A DNA stretch of 64,000 nucleotides from Albugo candida (GCA_040437565.1 JBDOQK010000044.1:124001-188000), one strand, 5' to 3'; shown: positions 34,801-49,145, numbered from the stretch's first letter. The notes: generated by a model not told the origin, from the letters alone. Numbers and translations are program-made.

Positions 34801-37800
34801 CACTTTGTTGTCGCGTTCTTTGAGCAGCGAGGAATTAGAGATTCTCTTGTCAGTAGCCATGACATTGTGCGTTTTGAACCGAAGCGGTACAGGGAGTTTA
34901 TTTACGATGGAAATGGTATGTTGTAAGGTTACGACACGAAGAGATTGCTTGAACGCCATTTTCACACAAAAATATGCTGACGGCGCCGTCGTACAGCTTG
35001 ATTCAACCTCCAGTTCCAAGCGAGATCGCGTCTGAATGGGAATCGGAGCGCTCCATCCGAACGTGTAAGACGCGGAGAAGTTCGATGCCGCTGGCCTTAC
35101 ACGAAGCTCACTTGCCCATGCAAGCACTACAGGGATGGCCAGACTCTCTCTCGACGCAATTGTGCCGAGTATGACGGGATCTTTCCATGTAGAAGAGTGC
35201 ACCAGGACCTGTATGCTCAAAGACGTACGATTCACAACTTTGACCAACGATGAAAGCGATACAAATAAACGCCCATCAATTAATTGGGTCGTCACATTTA
35301 TAACAAATGCGTCGTCCCGTGGAACTGAGATATCACACCCACCAGAGATTGGAATCATTGAATACGCTTGACTTCCAAGACGTTGTAAGGAGATGCCAAG
35401 TATAGGCTCAAATCGACTTTGTTCACCGAAATCCAAGAGGTCTATCAGTAAGGTATCAAATCCGTCATGACAACGCACGACTCCCGAGCCTTTTCCACGT
35501 TGATGGGTAGGCCACACACGGATAATGTCTCTGTCAAGCAGCTTGTAAGATTGTGAGCTGATTGCAACAGAGATATCCAATCCGGTGATATTTCGAAGTA
35601 AAATCGGGGCATCAAGCTGCAAGGAACATGAGTTATGCTCATTCTGCGCCTCAATTTCGTTAGGAAAGCAGTAGAGACTCTTATCGTTGTCCCTTTGCCG
35701 TTCAAAAGCGCTCATCGCAGAAACAACGAGGTCCATAAGGTCTTGCGTGACGATAACGTCGAGCGGTGAGTTCGCACTGAGAAGCATATGCATTTCATTC
35801 GTCCTTCCATCTTGAGCGTCTTTCCGACAGCGTTCTTGATACAAAACGCCTTGAAATGTGGTCTCCAGCTGCCAAGGACTACACATTGGATGCCAGCGTC
35901 CAATTTGCGGGTTCAGATACAAAAGATGAGTTGTGACACTCCCGCCTCCAGAAATGGTAAGGAATCGTTGAGGAGTTCCAAATAGCACTTGTTCTTCGAC
36001 TTGTTGGTTGATATTGGCGAAAAAAGTGCCATTTGTGATGCGAAGTTGAGCGAGACCCATCTCACAATGATCGCAGTCGTTGATAACAGTCACACACACG
36101 TGCGTGCACTCCAACGTAAAGTGCTGATGCCATTGCATGTGTTTTGTACTTCCGACAATAAAGTCTTTCGATGCGATAAAAGTCGAATTTGGGGATGATA
36201 AAGTATTGTTATCTCTCCCATTTCCGGAGGACAAATGTGTGTGAATTGTCTTTGTGATGCATTCATAAGTCCATAAAATGTTACGAACGTCTTTGTACGA
36301 CAAATACACATCCACAGGACTCACCTGAATCGATACGATGAGTTGTTTTTGGGCTTCGTGAGGACCGACATCATTGACTTCGATCTGCACGTCACAGGGT
36401 TCCAGGATTTGTATTCTTGAAGCTTGATCAGAGTGTCCAACAGTACGACTTTGACTCACGGAATAAAACTGCAGCGACTTGGCTTTGATCATAGCAGCAC
36501 CACCAATCGTCAAATGCTCATCAGAGGCTTCCAATTTTGTCGTATTGTAAGGCTCAAAATGCAAACGGACGTCAATATCGGCACTGCATGCGAGATGGAC
36601 AGAATCTCTCGCAACTTCAATCTCGGGGAGCATCCACGCGATCTGTTTTGCAACTAAAGTAATATCCCAACTCTGTGCGTCGTGTTCGCTGCTTTGTAGA
36701 ATAGCCGTTGCATTAGAATACGTCTGAAGCTCCTCTTTTATTGCATTCCCCGACGGAAGTTCCAGAAAATCGATCAGTTCCAACAACAATTGAGGCTCCA
36801 GCCATCCTTCGACATTTTCAATGTATATAGCCACAGTCGACGCTGAAAGCTGTGAATTCCATTGGAAACGCAGCCGGCTTGGAGTCGTTGATATGAGAAG
36901 TTTCTCGTCTTTTGACTTTCCAAGTTCCAAGCCTTTCAAAGTCAAAGTCAGAGTCGGATCCTGATCGGCTAATACATCGAGCGATATGCTGATAGCGTCG
37001 GTTTCGAGCATCTGAGCAGGATCCACCAATATACAGCGAAGATTCGTCATCCATAGCCCTAATGTGATTGTCACTGCTTGGACATCTGATCGAGCATACG
37101 AGTACTCGACCCGAGGTCGTGTGTCGTCTTTTGACCAATGCGTATGACTGGTGATCGCCTCCTCTGCGCCAAGATTCTTCTCGAGTATTGCGACAAGTGT
37201 AAGGTATTGTTCTCTGTTCAATTCGATTGTGATGGGATCTTTGATTCCACTCGTTTGGTCGTAATCATACACGTGAGTCGAAACAGTGAATCGAGGTATC
37301 TCACTTGCTGATTCTCCCTTTGTTTGTGGCTGATCCATTGTGTCAATCACATCGACTGCGGACTGTATAGGACGAGAAAAAAGCGCTTGATACGTTTCTC
37401 CGTCATCGACGACACAAAACACATTGACATTGCTCAAATTGACCTGTTTTAAGTCAGCCCTTAATAAGCCTTTGCTCGCTGTTGACAGCATTTCTTCCGA
37501 CACCAAACGGTACCTCTGATGAGGTTCCCGATACTCATCCGCAACGCTATATTCAAATTCCACAGTGGCATTTGGATCGTGCTTGAGAGTGAGTTTCTCG
37601 GCTGTGATAGCAATATGCTGTGCGACGTTCCATTGCATTGGTAAGACGATAGAAGGCTCGAGCATAATGGCACATAGTCGAACAGAACTTTGTTCGCGAT
37701 CCAAAAGCAGTTGAGAAGCAGCAAGCCACACGTCCTCTGAGCCCAATCCAAAAGGCCTCAAAACTCCTTCGATAAAGTAATCCGTGAGCTCGAGCAACTG

Positions 37801-40800
37801 CTGATGGTAATAGATCATGCGTATTGGGCGAAGTTGAAAGTCCAGTAACTTGCCTTCTTGGTCACTTTTATATGAAAAATGCATCAGAGAGACCGCATCC
37901 TTCGTTAAGGCTTCAAAGCGTCGATGATGCATTCCTATCAATGGAACGTATAAACTGTGTTTTCCATGCGATACAGTCAGATCTCGCATGACAAAATCGC
38001 CCAAATGACCTTCCATATCGCAATTTCCAGCGGTCCAAAATTTGCCCACCATAATTGCATCTTTTGCAATCAGACTGACCAGAGATCGTTCCATTTCGTC
38101 CTTATTAAAAGTCACACTGAATTCCACGAGTGAAGTGCGAATGATCGCATACGGACGTGTCGTGTCATTGATCTTTAAAGAGGTCATAGGCGGTTCATGA
38201 GCGCTTCCCACATTTTGCATAGAGTCCAATCCGTCCTCTTGATCAAATGCTGGAATCAGATGAAGCAATCGATTGAGTAAGCCGATGGATGAGGGATTCC
38301 ATTGAACCTGTAAAGTGTTGAAATTGACATCAATGAAGCAATTCGCATCCACAGACTTCTGATTTTCTATCTCGAAATACGACGGGAAATAATTCTGAAT
38401 ATCGACGAGAAGCAGACTTTCCGATGAAGTGGAGCCTTCCTGCGACTTATCAGTAGCGATCAAATGGTGATACGGGCAAGTGATGTCGTAGAGCCCATCA
38501 ATAAGCGTCAGTGATTGTATTTCTGTGTGAATTGTGGTGTAATGTGTCCAAATATCCGCTGAGAATGTTGTTTTCCTCACAGAGAATACAAATAGCTCAT
38601 TGAATGAGAAGCTGTCAACGATGTTGACGGCGACCTCATCCAAAAAGAACTCGCAATGTGCCAATGAGACGTTTTGGGTTGATTTCGGAGAATTCGCGAC
38701 AGAATAAGACGATGCTTTGGAGACATAAGCGTCAAGAAAAAACAACTCATTTGCATGTGCTCGAGTTTCAAGCGCCTTGGACACAAAACCTCGATATAAA
38801 CGGGTCAACCTTTCGATTTGTGCTTCAGAAATTGTGATTGCAACCTTTGGCATCCCAGCTTTGATCGAAAATATCGCCTCCGAGGCACTCTGTGCCAATG
38901 CAAATTCTAAATCGATATCGTGTAAAAGCTGCTTTCGTCGATCAATTTGATTTTTTGGACCGAAAAAGACTCGCATTTCGCAAAGGTACAGCGTCCAATC
39001 TGAAGTCGATTGCGTACTTGGCAATGTATCATCGTGTATAAGCTTTGTATGACCGAGATCAATTATCGCAACCACATTGTCCTCTGTGACTGAGCCTTCC
39101 TCCACGAATACGATCACAGGTGCATTTACATCGATCAATACGTCCCAAAGCAATTTCGAGTGAGGAGCCTTTGTCGGCTCAGAGTTTTGACTCTTTGGAT
39201 CTTTGGAATGAGCAGATGTGCTTTCATTATTGTCATCATAGGAAGCGATCCATTCGGTGACAGTGGTTGTACGACGTGTCCATCTGTTTTCCTGATACTC
39301 AATAGCGTCAGTATTTGATGATATCTCACTATCCGTAATATGAAAGAACTCGAACAGGTATACCACCAAACGTGGGTCCACCATAATTCTGAGCGGTTCC
39401 GCAGACAATCGGAGTCGCACTAACGGCACTTTGACTTTGTCGCAAGCACTCGAACAATGAGAGTATTTGATTTTCAGTAAGAAACAAGCTTTACGATCAT
39501 TTTCGGTATTTTTGCTTGTGGGGGTACAAAGACGTCTGAGTGAATCGCAATCATCCGAATCGATCGTGTCGGGAATCAAAAGGTTATTCTCAGCTTCAAA
39601 TTGATCCAAATTGAGCTTTAGGCTCCATTCCAAGGTCGAGCAAATTTTCATCGTCAAATAACCACTGGATCGTACGACAACAAGTGGAGCTAAAGACCGT
39701 AAGGAGGTCTCAGCAGCTTCGTTGCATTCATGCTCTGATGGAGCAAATAGCGTCAAAGTCCATTGTTCCACTTGTAGTTTTACATGTAAAATGTCATAGA
39801 GAGGTGGTAATGACTCGAGTTGTTCCTTCTCAATCGCTTGAGCATAAGCTTCCTGTAATGCTTGTTCTGCTTCTTCGGTCAAAAGACTTGAAGCAAGCGA
39901 CTCATTTTTCTTCAGATTGCTTCCAAAAAAGTAATTGTACCAGCTTTTCTCTGTCTCTTGTTGCAATGCACTGCTTCGTAACACCTTTTGCTCGATATTT
40001 CGGATTTTTTCCTTCTCCTCTGCGAAATTGCGAACTTTGAGAATATATTCAATCGGATACACTTTTTCAAAATCCTCTAAAATCGCGACGTCCTGAGGAT
40101 GATCGGCTTTCCAGAGATTTAGTTCATACTCTAATTCGCGATTGCTCGTGGTTGTAGTCAGAGCGTTCTCGGCGGCTCGTACGTGCTCAGTATACGTCGC
40201 GATGTATAGCTTCCTATCGTTGCATGCTTGCAGTATACTCGACCACATAAACTTTCTCGAGCTTTGTGGAAGAGTTCGAGAAACGATATAATTCCACCAA
40301 TCCTTAGGTCTTGTACTGATAGAGTGCACTGGACGGCCTTGATTTGTATTCTGCTGCTGGCGATGTACAAGATCATCGTGGATCATCATAGAGGCTCTAT
40401 GCAGCATAATGACATTCTGATACTGAGTACGAGATAAAGTGATGTCTATTGAGCGAATACAAGTCTGCAAATTGTATTTGCAATCGGAATCGGTATCAAA
40501 ACTCGTTTCTCTCTTGATCAGGTATACATCCATTTGACTTGGATGTACAATAAATTGATGGCTTTTCAATCGTTCAGCATCGAGCAGTACCGTTCCCAAA
40601 TCGACTTTAGGGCTACATTTCCCTATTTCAGAAGCTGTTCGAACAATTTCCTCGCTGGTTTGTTGGATATCGTCGATGTATAAGCCAAAGCTCTCAATGC
40701 TTAGCTTTTTGAATGTATAGTCTCGGTCCACATTCTGTGTACTGGTGATGTTGACCGAAGAGGAGACTTGAAGCTTATCTTCCGCATCGCACGCCGCTAG

Positions 40801-41443
40801 CGCCAGCTTTTGAAGTGTAATTCCACAAGCAAAGGCTCTACTTCGAGGAGCGTTTACCACTTTACATGAAAAATCGTCCTCATAACGAAAATGAACATCG
40901 GTCAATGTGATCTGAATGTGCTCGATGATTCTATGGGTCAATCGCGATAGAAACGTGCTTTCATCTTCTTCTCCTTGATTATTTGCTTTTGCCAATTGGG
41001 CATGCCTTCGAATCAGCTCATACCGCTCCAACTGACTTTGCTTTCGTTTCCAAAGCGAATCGGGGTTGTCGTCATTGATGTCATCGTGCGCGATGCCATT
41101 CGGAGCCAGTAGCAGAGTCACACCTTGTATTACGATTCTTACGCTTGAAGTCGTCAGTTGATTCCAAGGTACGTATATGTTGATTTTTTTGATCGATCCG
41201 TGGATTATCCGCAACGGGAGCAATTGCAAATCTTCAAATTCTGCGAGAATCGCTTCATGTTTCAATCGAACGTTCTGTAGAGCGATTTCACCACTCCAGA
41301 ATCCTACGTGCAAAGAGTCACCACTCAATCCTTCAATGTATTTTCCCAGTTGCGATTCGAGAATCTAATTCATGCTCGTGAAAAGGATAGTCCAGAATTT
41401 GTGGAAGAGTATTACGTACCGACGCTATAATGGCTTTCGCCAT
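31852..41443 (-). CDS. VPS13: VPS13-family bridge-like lipid transfer protein with C-terminal PDZ
   Basis: VPS13 proteins form long hydrophobic channels that move lipids between membranes at contact sites. Exon 1 (41443-41420) encodes only MAKAIIAS. A 55-bp intron (41419-41365, GTACGT..TTAG) leads to a 9.5-kb exon (41364-31852), for 3178 aa in total. The join recreates the chorein N-terminus: ILESQLGKYIEG, then GDSLHVGFWSGEIALQNVRL. Further on are HIQITLTDVHFRYEDDFSC (typical chorein-region repeat), VAB-like segments with LSIQVLVHSS, RFLVQNLSRHTILLTEY and WSEPYHI, and a C-terminal region with amphipathic helices. The last ~90 residues look like a PDZ domain: SIGLVVSQSSPGSV, ASGQIRVGDEIESVNGQKIS, FRDVVVKSARPVTIRFCRRR. 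That PDZ is not part of human or yeast VPS13. No break is seen over the 9.5 kb. Confidence 0.93.
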
Positions 41444-41878
41444 GGTGAGAACTCGAGATGTTTTTAACCAACTGAAAGCTTAGTGCCTAGAAGACTTGAC
41501 GTTGATTGGCTGAAGGAAGGCTCCAGACCAAGGTCGTGATTACGATATTCAACCGACATCGGTAAAAACGACCTTGAACCATGCTGAAATGGTTAACAAA
41601 AAGACATAACCGAAACAAAAGGTTTGGCGATTGGGTGTGTAGGGGTAGGTGCACTGGAAAGTTGACAAATTCTCATATCGAACATGTGTTCTGAAGGTGG
41701 CGATCTCGCATACAGCTTATAGATAAAGTCATCGTGGGTAGACCTATACCTAAGACAGCCGTTTTCTTGAAGAGGGTACAAAGACCGACCCCTATGCTTT
41801 ATATAAATTTTGTGTTATAATCGATTTCATTGCAATCATTTCAGAAAAAGAAGTGAGCAACACATTTATACAATCAAA
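41444..41878. other. Intergenic, divergent promoter region
   Basis: About 430 bases lie between the VPS13 start (minus) and the low-complexity gene (plus). No ORF is called. TATATAAA at about 41800 is TATA-like and about 80 bases before the plus gene's ATG. Confidence 0.4.
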
Positions 41879-42433
41879 ATGTATTCCAATTCCGGCGTTC
41901 ATTCCAGAATGTCGCCGACGTTTAATCCTTCCCAGTATTCTCATTCCACACCGTGTAAATATGGTGGATACGATGAACAACGGTCATCACCGCACATGTA
42001 CTCGTCTCCGGTTCTCAAAGGCCACAGTAGTAGTTATAATACACATGACCATCATTCACACCAGCGACGTGGCACTTATAATAACTCCTCGTATTCGGAC
42101 TATTACGGGTCGAATTGCTCCAATTCACGATCCTATTATCGCGATGGCAATTCTCCACAGTACAATTCTGGCGCATCTACAGCCTCATCTTCGCAAGAAA
42201 ACCATTACGGCGAAGACATGGACGAACTGGACATATATAGTACGGGTAGCAGCAGTATGATGAGAGATCCCGAAATGATGACAGTACCAACAGTACCAAC
42301 GCCAACGACCTTATCCAAGTTTGAGCATGGAAAGACCCCATCAGGACGAGTTTTGATCACAGTAGGCAACCAGACAGTAGAGTTTTTCTCTTGTGTCGTC
42401 AACGCTCCTGTACCGATCTACGTCGCGGAATAG
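41879..42433 (+). CDS. Low-complexity Ser/Tyr/His/Asn-rich protein
   Basis: This 184-aa intronless ORF starts with ATG at 41879. Residues 1-120 are rich in Ser, Tyr, Asn and His with few charges (SSYNTHDHHSHQRRG, SYSDYYGSNCSNSRSYYRDG), resembling prion-like or RNA-granule proteins. A short acidic part (YGEDMDELDIYSTGSSS) and a more ordered C-terminus follow: GKTPSGRVLITVGNQTVEFF, then VNAPVPIYVAE. No signal peptide or known domain is seen. The strong composition bias through the whole frame and the tidy end suggest a real gene. Function unknown. Confidence 0.6.
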   Translation: MYSNSGVHSRMSPTFNPSQYSHSTPCKYGGYDEQRSSPHMYSSPVLKGHSSSYNTHDHHSHQRRGTYNNSSYSDYYGSNCSNSRSYYRDGNSPQYNSGASTASSSQENHYGEDMDELDIYSTGSSSMMRDPEMMTVPTVPTPTTLSKFEHGKTPSGRVLITVGNQTVEFFSCVVNAPVPIYVAE

Positions 42434-45400
42434 CAATTGATCATATATCGTGGCTCTTTAAAACAGAATTTTGTACGCAATAAAGCTAAATGATGTATTT
42501 TATCATGAAGAGGAAGATAAACACTGTTGCTATAGTATAAGTTCGTTTTGTCTTTACTACACAATTTATAAACACTATCTCTCAATGACTTTACATGAAA
42601 AATAATGGCGCGCGCTGTAGGCATCACAACCTTCGCGTGAGTGAATAAGACCGGTATTGCCACCGTACTTTTACTAGACGTATGCTACATCGAGACCGTC
42701 TTGCAACGGAATCGAGAGACCCAAGTCTAGCAACTTGATCGTATGTGTTTATGGTTCACTTTGGTCATGTACGTTGTCTGTCAATCAACCGAAGCTGATC
42801 CTATCAGGCCTCTGAGCAGTCTTGATACTCTACTTGATATAGCCGTCAAGTAGTCGACTATTATGCTATTCAAATGCAGTCAAGAGAGAGAATACACGTT
42901 GCATTGAAAGTTTGATAGATATAATCGAGTGGATCAAATGCTAAGTAGCTTTACTATGAAACCTTGGATGATGACAAATTGACACATTAGTTTCCATGTT
43001 TCCCACGCCACACATTCTAGGGTTGCTACAACTCAAGCCCTACACAGAACACCTTACAATAATCTTATGCTATATTTCTCTGTTATGGAACAATAAATAA
43101 GGAATGTGACACAGAAGGCTTTATCAGCTCGAAATTAATTAGCAATCGAGCAGCTAGTGCGAAGGTTGATGTGATAGCGCTATTATCTGTTTCGCCAGCT
43201 AGAGTCTTCTGCGTTTCAAATGTATTGCCATTACGGCATGTATTCAGATTGAATCGAAGCTCTGCAAAGCGAGTCTAGTCCATATAGTTTCTGAAGTAGT
43301 CTCCCTCTCTCCATGAATGAAATTGCGGTTTACGTGCTTGAACCCACTCGCAAATTGGTTTGACGGAACATCCCGTACCGTGGGGCCCTTTACCGTACCG
43401 GTTTAAAAACTATCGCCACGTTGTCAATAGATCACGTGGCAAAAGCGAAGGATTCGTGGAAGAGGACCCATCGTTCTGACTTTACAGAAAGGATGTAAAA
43501 GCGTCGCAGTGCCCATCAAAATGTCACTGGAATTGACCGGTCAGCGGAGGCGGAATGATAATAGGGACCGAGTTTGGAATTGTAAATTTGTAAATGTTTG
43601 CAAATTGTGGGTCCAAATACCTGAGCAATACTGATGCAATAATTACAATCTTCATCTGATTAACAAAAATGTCCTCAGGAGGTGTGTATGTACATTCGCC
43701 TCACACCTCCTGCAAATGCAAACCAGTCGATCCTATTCAGATCCACAAGTAATGGGGCTGATTTCTGTATCGCGAAAAGTCGAAATACGCATTCAGCTGA
43801 TAAGGCTAGCACCTGATAAACCTTGTACATAAAAGAATCACCACTGTATTGATCAGCTGATCAAAGGATCGATAAATGAGTGTAGAAATAGCACACTCAA
43901 GAGCGGGAGATCAACTTGTGTTTGCATCGCCACTCGCCACAACGTGTCAATGAGATACAAAGGCTCGACATCCACTACAGAAAATGACTGATATGACTGC
44001 GATAGCTTGATAGATGACGCAGAAGGGATTGGAAATGGTGCACAAATATGCGTTGTCGCTTATTTATATATCGGCAAAAGCACCCTGCGACTGTCTCTCG
44101 CTTTTGATCCAACGCACATGTATCGCTCTCGTCTCCGTAACATAGTGATTGTAAGTGATCACTATCAGCATTGATAAAGTCGAGGGATATGAAACCTTTT
44201 GGAAGTTTGGCGAATGCTAAAAAAATGGGATCTCATTGAGTATTCTTAATCATCTTTCAGAGCTACAAATCACTTTTTACTGAGCGCATACTCGCTCGAT
44301 AGATTCCTGGATTATGCGTGAGAATTCTCGGTCTCCTTTTCTCAAAAGAGAAAGTTTGTACTAGTAATGAGAGTTTTTCTCAAGTGTCTGATAACACGCT
44401 CTTCAAACGTCGCTAGCTGCCATTGCCCACATCGCTATCAATTGGTATCGATCACCTTGTACCTACTCGGTGAAGTCAATACAGTTATGGGCATGATTAT
44501 AGAAATTGTAAGGTTCAAGGTCGATATCTTACAAACTAAGCCACAATAAGAAACCGCTGGCAGTGCTTGCACGTCGGAACCATACACCAAGCACATCGTA
44601 GAAAATCTGGGCTAGAGTTGTCATTACAATTGTGTGAATCAATGCCAAGCTGTTAGCAGGCGTTGATCCCAATAAGTTTGGATTTTGGAATACAACATGG
44701 TCGATTTACTACTAATGGTAGAAAAGAATAGAATAAAAAATATAACGTTACTGAGTGCGATGCTTATCGGATTCCACGATAGCAAGCTAAAATTGTTCGT
44801 GAAAAAGATACCAGCTGTATAGCATAGGTTATTCGTATGTTTGATCGCATCAGAAAATATAGCACGGAGAGGATTGGCTGGTTTCATTAAATGAAGTGGT
44901 GGACGGTGTAATGTTTTATCAGCTGTGCGTTTTGTGTCGACGTACAAAACGCGAAGCAGCCGATGCATCTTTTCCAGCATTCAATTCTGACGCAAATAGA
45001 TACGTTGTTTGAATCCTTCGATAGATTTCTCAAAGTGAATGATTCGAATGCGATTCTATTCCCCCATGAGTAAACACGTCATGTATGCCTGTAGGGACGT
45101 ACCTTACTCGCACGAATGCTTCCTGGTCTTTTGACGGACCTATTTCGGAACAAATTGCTCCAATCCATGCTTCGACATTTCTCCGTAATGTGCTTTCACA
45201 ACGTCAAAGGAAATCCGATCGGGTCTATAGTTGCATCAATCGGATCTTGATACATTCTGTATAGCAAGGTGATTGCCAAGAGACGTTGTGATCAATAAAA
45301 GATACCTCTGTCGAGTTAAACTTCGGACTCGATTCTCAAACATTAGCCACACGTCTCCAAATCAAAATGAAAAACGCGGTTGTTAATCCGTACACACACA

Positions 45401-47199
45401 TCTGTAGATGAGTACTCTTCACGTGCTTAATCGCTTCCGCTATCTCATTGATGTTGCTCTTCTGACTCGCGTGAAAGCTGATTGAAATCCATGTGCTTAT
45501 TTTGATTTACTGAACACGAACATGAATGTGCTGAGTCGGGTTTGAAGCTACTAGTATCGCTCATCAATCCTCCCGATGTTCTATAAATTTCGCAAAAATT
45601 TCTCCCGAGCTCGATACCATAGTGCCATACATTGGTAATATTCTTGCCGGCAAGGGATGATATAAGAAACCAGTGGACGTAAAAATCACCCAGAGGGTTT
45701 CCTCACATGTTTCACGTGATGAAAAAAGGAGATACCTCCTGAAGTCCCTACACCGACACTCCGCATAAGTGTTGGATACAGTGGAGAGCTTTTTGCGTAA
45801 TAGAGAGAGGTTTTAGACTGCATTTTTGATTGTGATAGAATGGAAGCAGTTGAACGTAACGTGATAAACTGAAGTGACTTCGTTGAGTGTGATCGTGGAA
45901 ATTAGTTTCTTTTACGAAAGAGATAAAATATTTTGATAAGATATGGTCGATGAAATGAAAATTGCTTTTATAGAATCCATTGACAGTTACTTTGAGCGCT
46001 GAAATGTTGTTCCACGTCGGAATTTCGAGAAATTCAGCAATCGCGATAAAACGGACCAGCTATCAGTCCTGTTTCACTTTTGCATACCGACAGGGGGGCT
46101 TTGTAGATTTTTTTGATTGACAGAAGCTTTTGATGAAGTGCTTATCAGCATTATTGCAGATATCACAATACCATTTCTCTTTACACAGCTACTTCCATCA
46201 CTTTGCTCACAATTGAAGTAGCACAATCGGATGCAGCTATCTTTACTGGTATGCCGATGGAGTACTGGACTCAATGATCGTTCTTGTACAATGTAGAAGG
46301 CTCTAGACATGTATATCAACTCGATGAACGCAATGGATCTGGATGCTTTACTTTTCTTGTTTTATACTTCTGAAGCCACCACGAACTAACATCTATGAAC
46401 ATTGCTCCCATAAAAGGGAGCTCTTGGCGGCCAGCTGATTTCATGAGATAGAGAAGATCTCCGCCCATCTTAGGAGTGCCCATGTGCTTCTATCCTTGTC
46501 GGGGTTTGCACAAACTGGGTAAGCTTTGCAGTGAATCAAATTGATACAGTATTCGAGCCCTGTAGTAGCTGTAGAGCATTCTTCAATTGATTTCGCCAAG
46601 CAGAAAAATAACCTACTATGATCGGAAGGTGAGATGTTACGACTTTCATGTGTTATCAATGACACAAGCCCACCGCTCCTCTTACAACCGTTTCTTAGTG
46701 AGAGTGATCTGTTTATGTTTTTATGCATAGCTACAAATCCACATATACGTTTGCTGCAGGGAAAAATCGATAGTCGCCGAACCAGCTAGCGCACTAGTTC
46801 ACGCTTTCGAAATATTCTATTAAATGACTCCAGTCGATCACATTTTCAAGACCGAACTACGGTATGGCTATACTTACCATCCTACGGTGCTGGTGCAGTT
46901 GGAACAACTTGCACTTGTAAGCTTGCAGGAGACGAATGAATATACTCAGATAAAGTCGGAGAGAATATTCCGATGAAATTGACCGCGGAGCCTCTTTCAA
47001 TCAGTTCAACGAAAAGTAGTAACAGTCTTCTTTACTGATCACAAGTTTAGTACACACGCTTAGTACTTACGAAGACGACTTTTTATAACCACAAATGTGA
47101 TTTTATAACAGAAAAGACGCTGTAACAGGAGGAAGGCAGTGGCTTTCGGCCGATAAAGATTCTACTATGCTATACTCTTCAACCGCAATAGCTTTTCTG
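42434..47199. other. Gene-poor region, nothing recognised
   Basis: In nearly 4.8 kb I see only scattered ORFs shorter than 115 codons (for example 44980-44639 and 46728-46441, both minus) with no motif. A short perfect hairpin lies at 43677-43711. Nothing resembles a tRNA, rRNA or conserved protein. It is probably decayed repeat DNA. Confidence 0.4.
43677..43711. repeat. Short perfect inverted repeat
   Basis: AGGAGGTGTG at 43677-43686 is matched by CACACCTCCT at 43702-43711 with a 15-base loop. It is isolated; no gene starts or ends near it, so no function is assigned. Confidence 0.5.
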
Positions 47200-48964
47200 G
47201 TCAGAGTGCCTGGAAAGCGTTTTTGGAATCGATCTCCATGAGTTCACCTATTTCATCAGCTCTGGACTTTTTCCACCGTTGTGTGACGCTTTTGGTAAAA
47301 ATGTGCCGCCTCTTTCGAAGTGGCCACCTCTTTGGTATCCGTGTCTCCACGGAAATAGCTTGGATGCGGTTTCCATGCTCCGGATTGGCAACCGCTTTTA
47401 CTTCTTCGATTTCCACCTCCATAGTTGCGAGCACAGCAAAGCAATGACTGGTCGCCAACTTAGGAAGCGCATGAGGTGGTGAATTAAATAACATTTGTTG
47501 AAACGCCTAAACCCGATTACAGTTTGCCTCGTGTCTAAGCCAAATGCATGTAGAAATCCTTGTCCCACTCCACCCGTGGATATGAGGATGATCGACTTTA
47601 CAGTTGTAGGATGGGACAAAAGGGCTTCAATAAGTCTTGTATCCGTGGTGGTGTGATAGTGAGAGGATTCCTGAGCTCCAACGAGATTTGATCGGAGAAT
47701 CTCCATTCAGGTTGACTCGCCTCCAATTCCTGGCAGGGAACTGGCCTCATTACCGTTGTTGGTGCCACCACAAGTGCTGTTGGCCCGGTTTTTTGTTTTT
47801 AATTGTGTGGTTTTGTTGGGTTTGATGCTGATTTAGATTCTGATTTTGGTTTTGGTTTTTCTGTCTGTTTTTTTGTTACTGTGCCCCTGTGGCTGATGCT
47901 GCTCCCAAAGCCAAGCAATAAGGACAATTCCGAACAAAACGCGGTCGTTCTGAAGGGATCAGAGCATGTTTATCCCTTGCGGTATAGAGCAGCTTCCCGT
48001 GTGCAATTTGCTGACATAATTTTCCTATGCGGACCAACTGTGGAGGGCACGTTGGAGTACTAAAGTACAATTTCCACGTCGCCATCACGACTTCAATACA
48101 TGGAACAGTTTTTTTGAAAGTAGAAATGACTCATGGACATACTAGACCGTGAAGGGAACGGAACGTAAGATGATGATCCGTTCTTTCTCCGTCCCCTCGC
48201 TAAATACGTCGATGAAGTATATGGATTTAGGAGAATCGTACTCCCAAAGAAAGAAGTGAGCCTCGAAGATGGTAGCTGGCTGGAACTCCAGCTGTTGACA
48301 TGCATCATCGGTGAAAATCGTCACCCGAAGGCATTTAAGACACTAGAGCGATGGTTCTTCTCCTTGTTGGGCTCTCTAGAACTGGATTCCCATGATCTTT
48401 CATTAGGGAGGACAGAACCTTTTCATTTGGTGAAATGCACCAACGCTTGACGTATACCCAGAATGATGTGACAGGTGGCCTTTGAGACCTCAATAGGCTT
48501 CACTGCCACCAATTTTGCAGCCAAGACCAATCACTCTGGATGCTTTTCATCATATACAATTTCATTAAAAGCCTCGATTTCAGAGGCTTTTAGCTTTGGG
48601 AACTCCAAGCGGTAATGCGCTTGCGCCCGAGCCTTATCTTTTCGTAAGGCCTCTTGGGACTTGGAAAGTTCCGCCATGGACGGCATTTTGTTTTCGTCTA
48701 TAATACCATGACCACACTGAACCGTCTCAACTGGTGTGGGGGTAATTTCCACGTCATCGCACAGGAGTGATGACTCATCCAAAATCATGCAGTCAACCGA
48801 AGCCGGATGACACATGAGGATTGCCACGTCACTACAACTGGACGCTAGCACCCTGGGCTGTGTCGATATGTTGACTTAAACAATTGTTTCGAGAGGGAAG
48901 AGTTGAAAAAGTAGTTTTTCGAGCTGTCTGCACTAAATTGGCGGGTTACGTAGTAGCCGGCTAG
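47200..48964 (-). mobile_element. Degraded mobile element, probably LTR-type gag region
   Basis: The clearest ORF (48851-48531) reads like a gag-type segment (KASEIEAFNEIVYDEKHPE, an acidic and lysine-rich helical stretch). Downstream on the same strand are further coding-like scraps and a Gln/Asn-rich low-complexity stretch near 47790-47880. The start of the element (about 48964-48700) has a related copy in opposite orientation at 51400-51657. Family is not proven; an LTR retrotransposon is my best guess. It is broken in many places and looks old. Confidence 0.4.
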
Positions 48965-49145
48965 TTCAGAAATGTTTGGGTTTGCTTAGATGATGAAACA
49001 TTGTTTTGCAAGTCGGATCTCGCTAGTTCGATTGCCGGTAGTGTGGGAAGTGATTTGAGCCTACCCTAGCGAAAGCGTGAACATTTTATTTCTTACCGTA
49101 AACCTAAGTGAGCAGTCGTACGGCAACGTCAGGCACTAAATAGGT
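48965..49145 (+). repeat. tRNA-derived SINE-like copy 1
   Basis: The sequence has a divergent polymerase III box-B-like piece (AGTTCGATTGCC at about 49025), then a body (GTAGTGTGGGAAGTGATTTG..) that aligns with the second copy at 50873-51062 on the other strand for about 110 bases, including the ..TTTGAGCC.ACCC and ..ACGG..GTCAGG parts. Its 5' side is more diverged than in the other copy. Boundaries are approximate. Confidence 0.45.
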
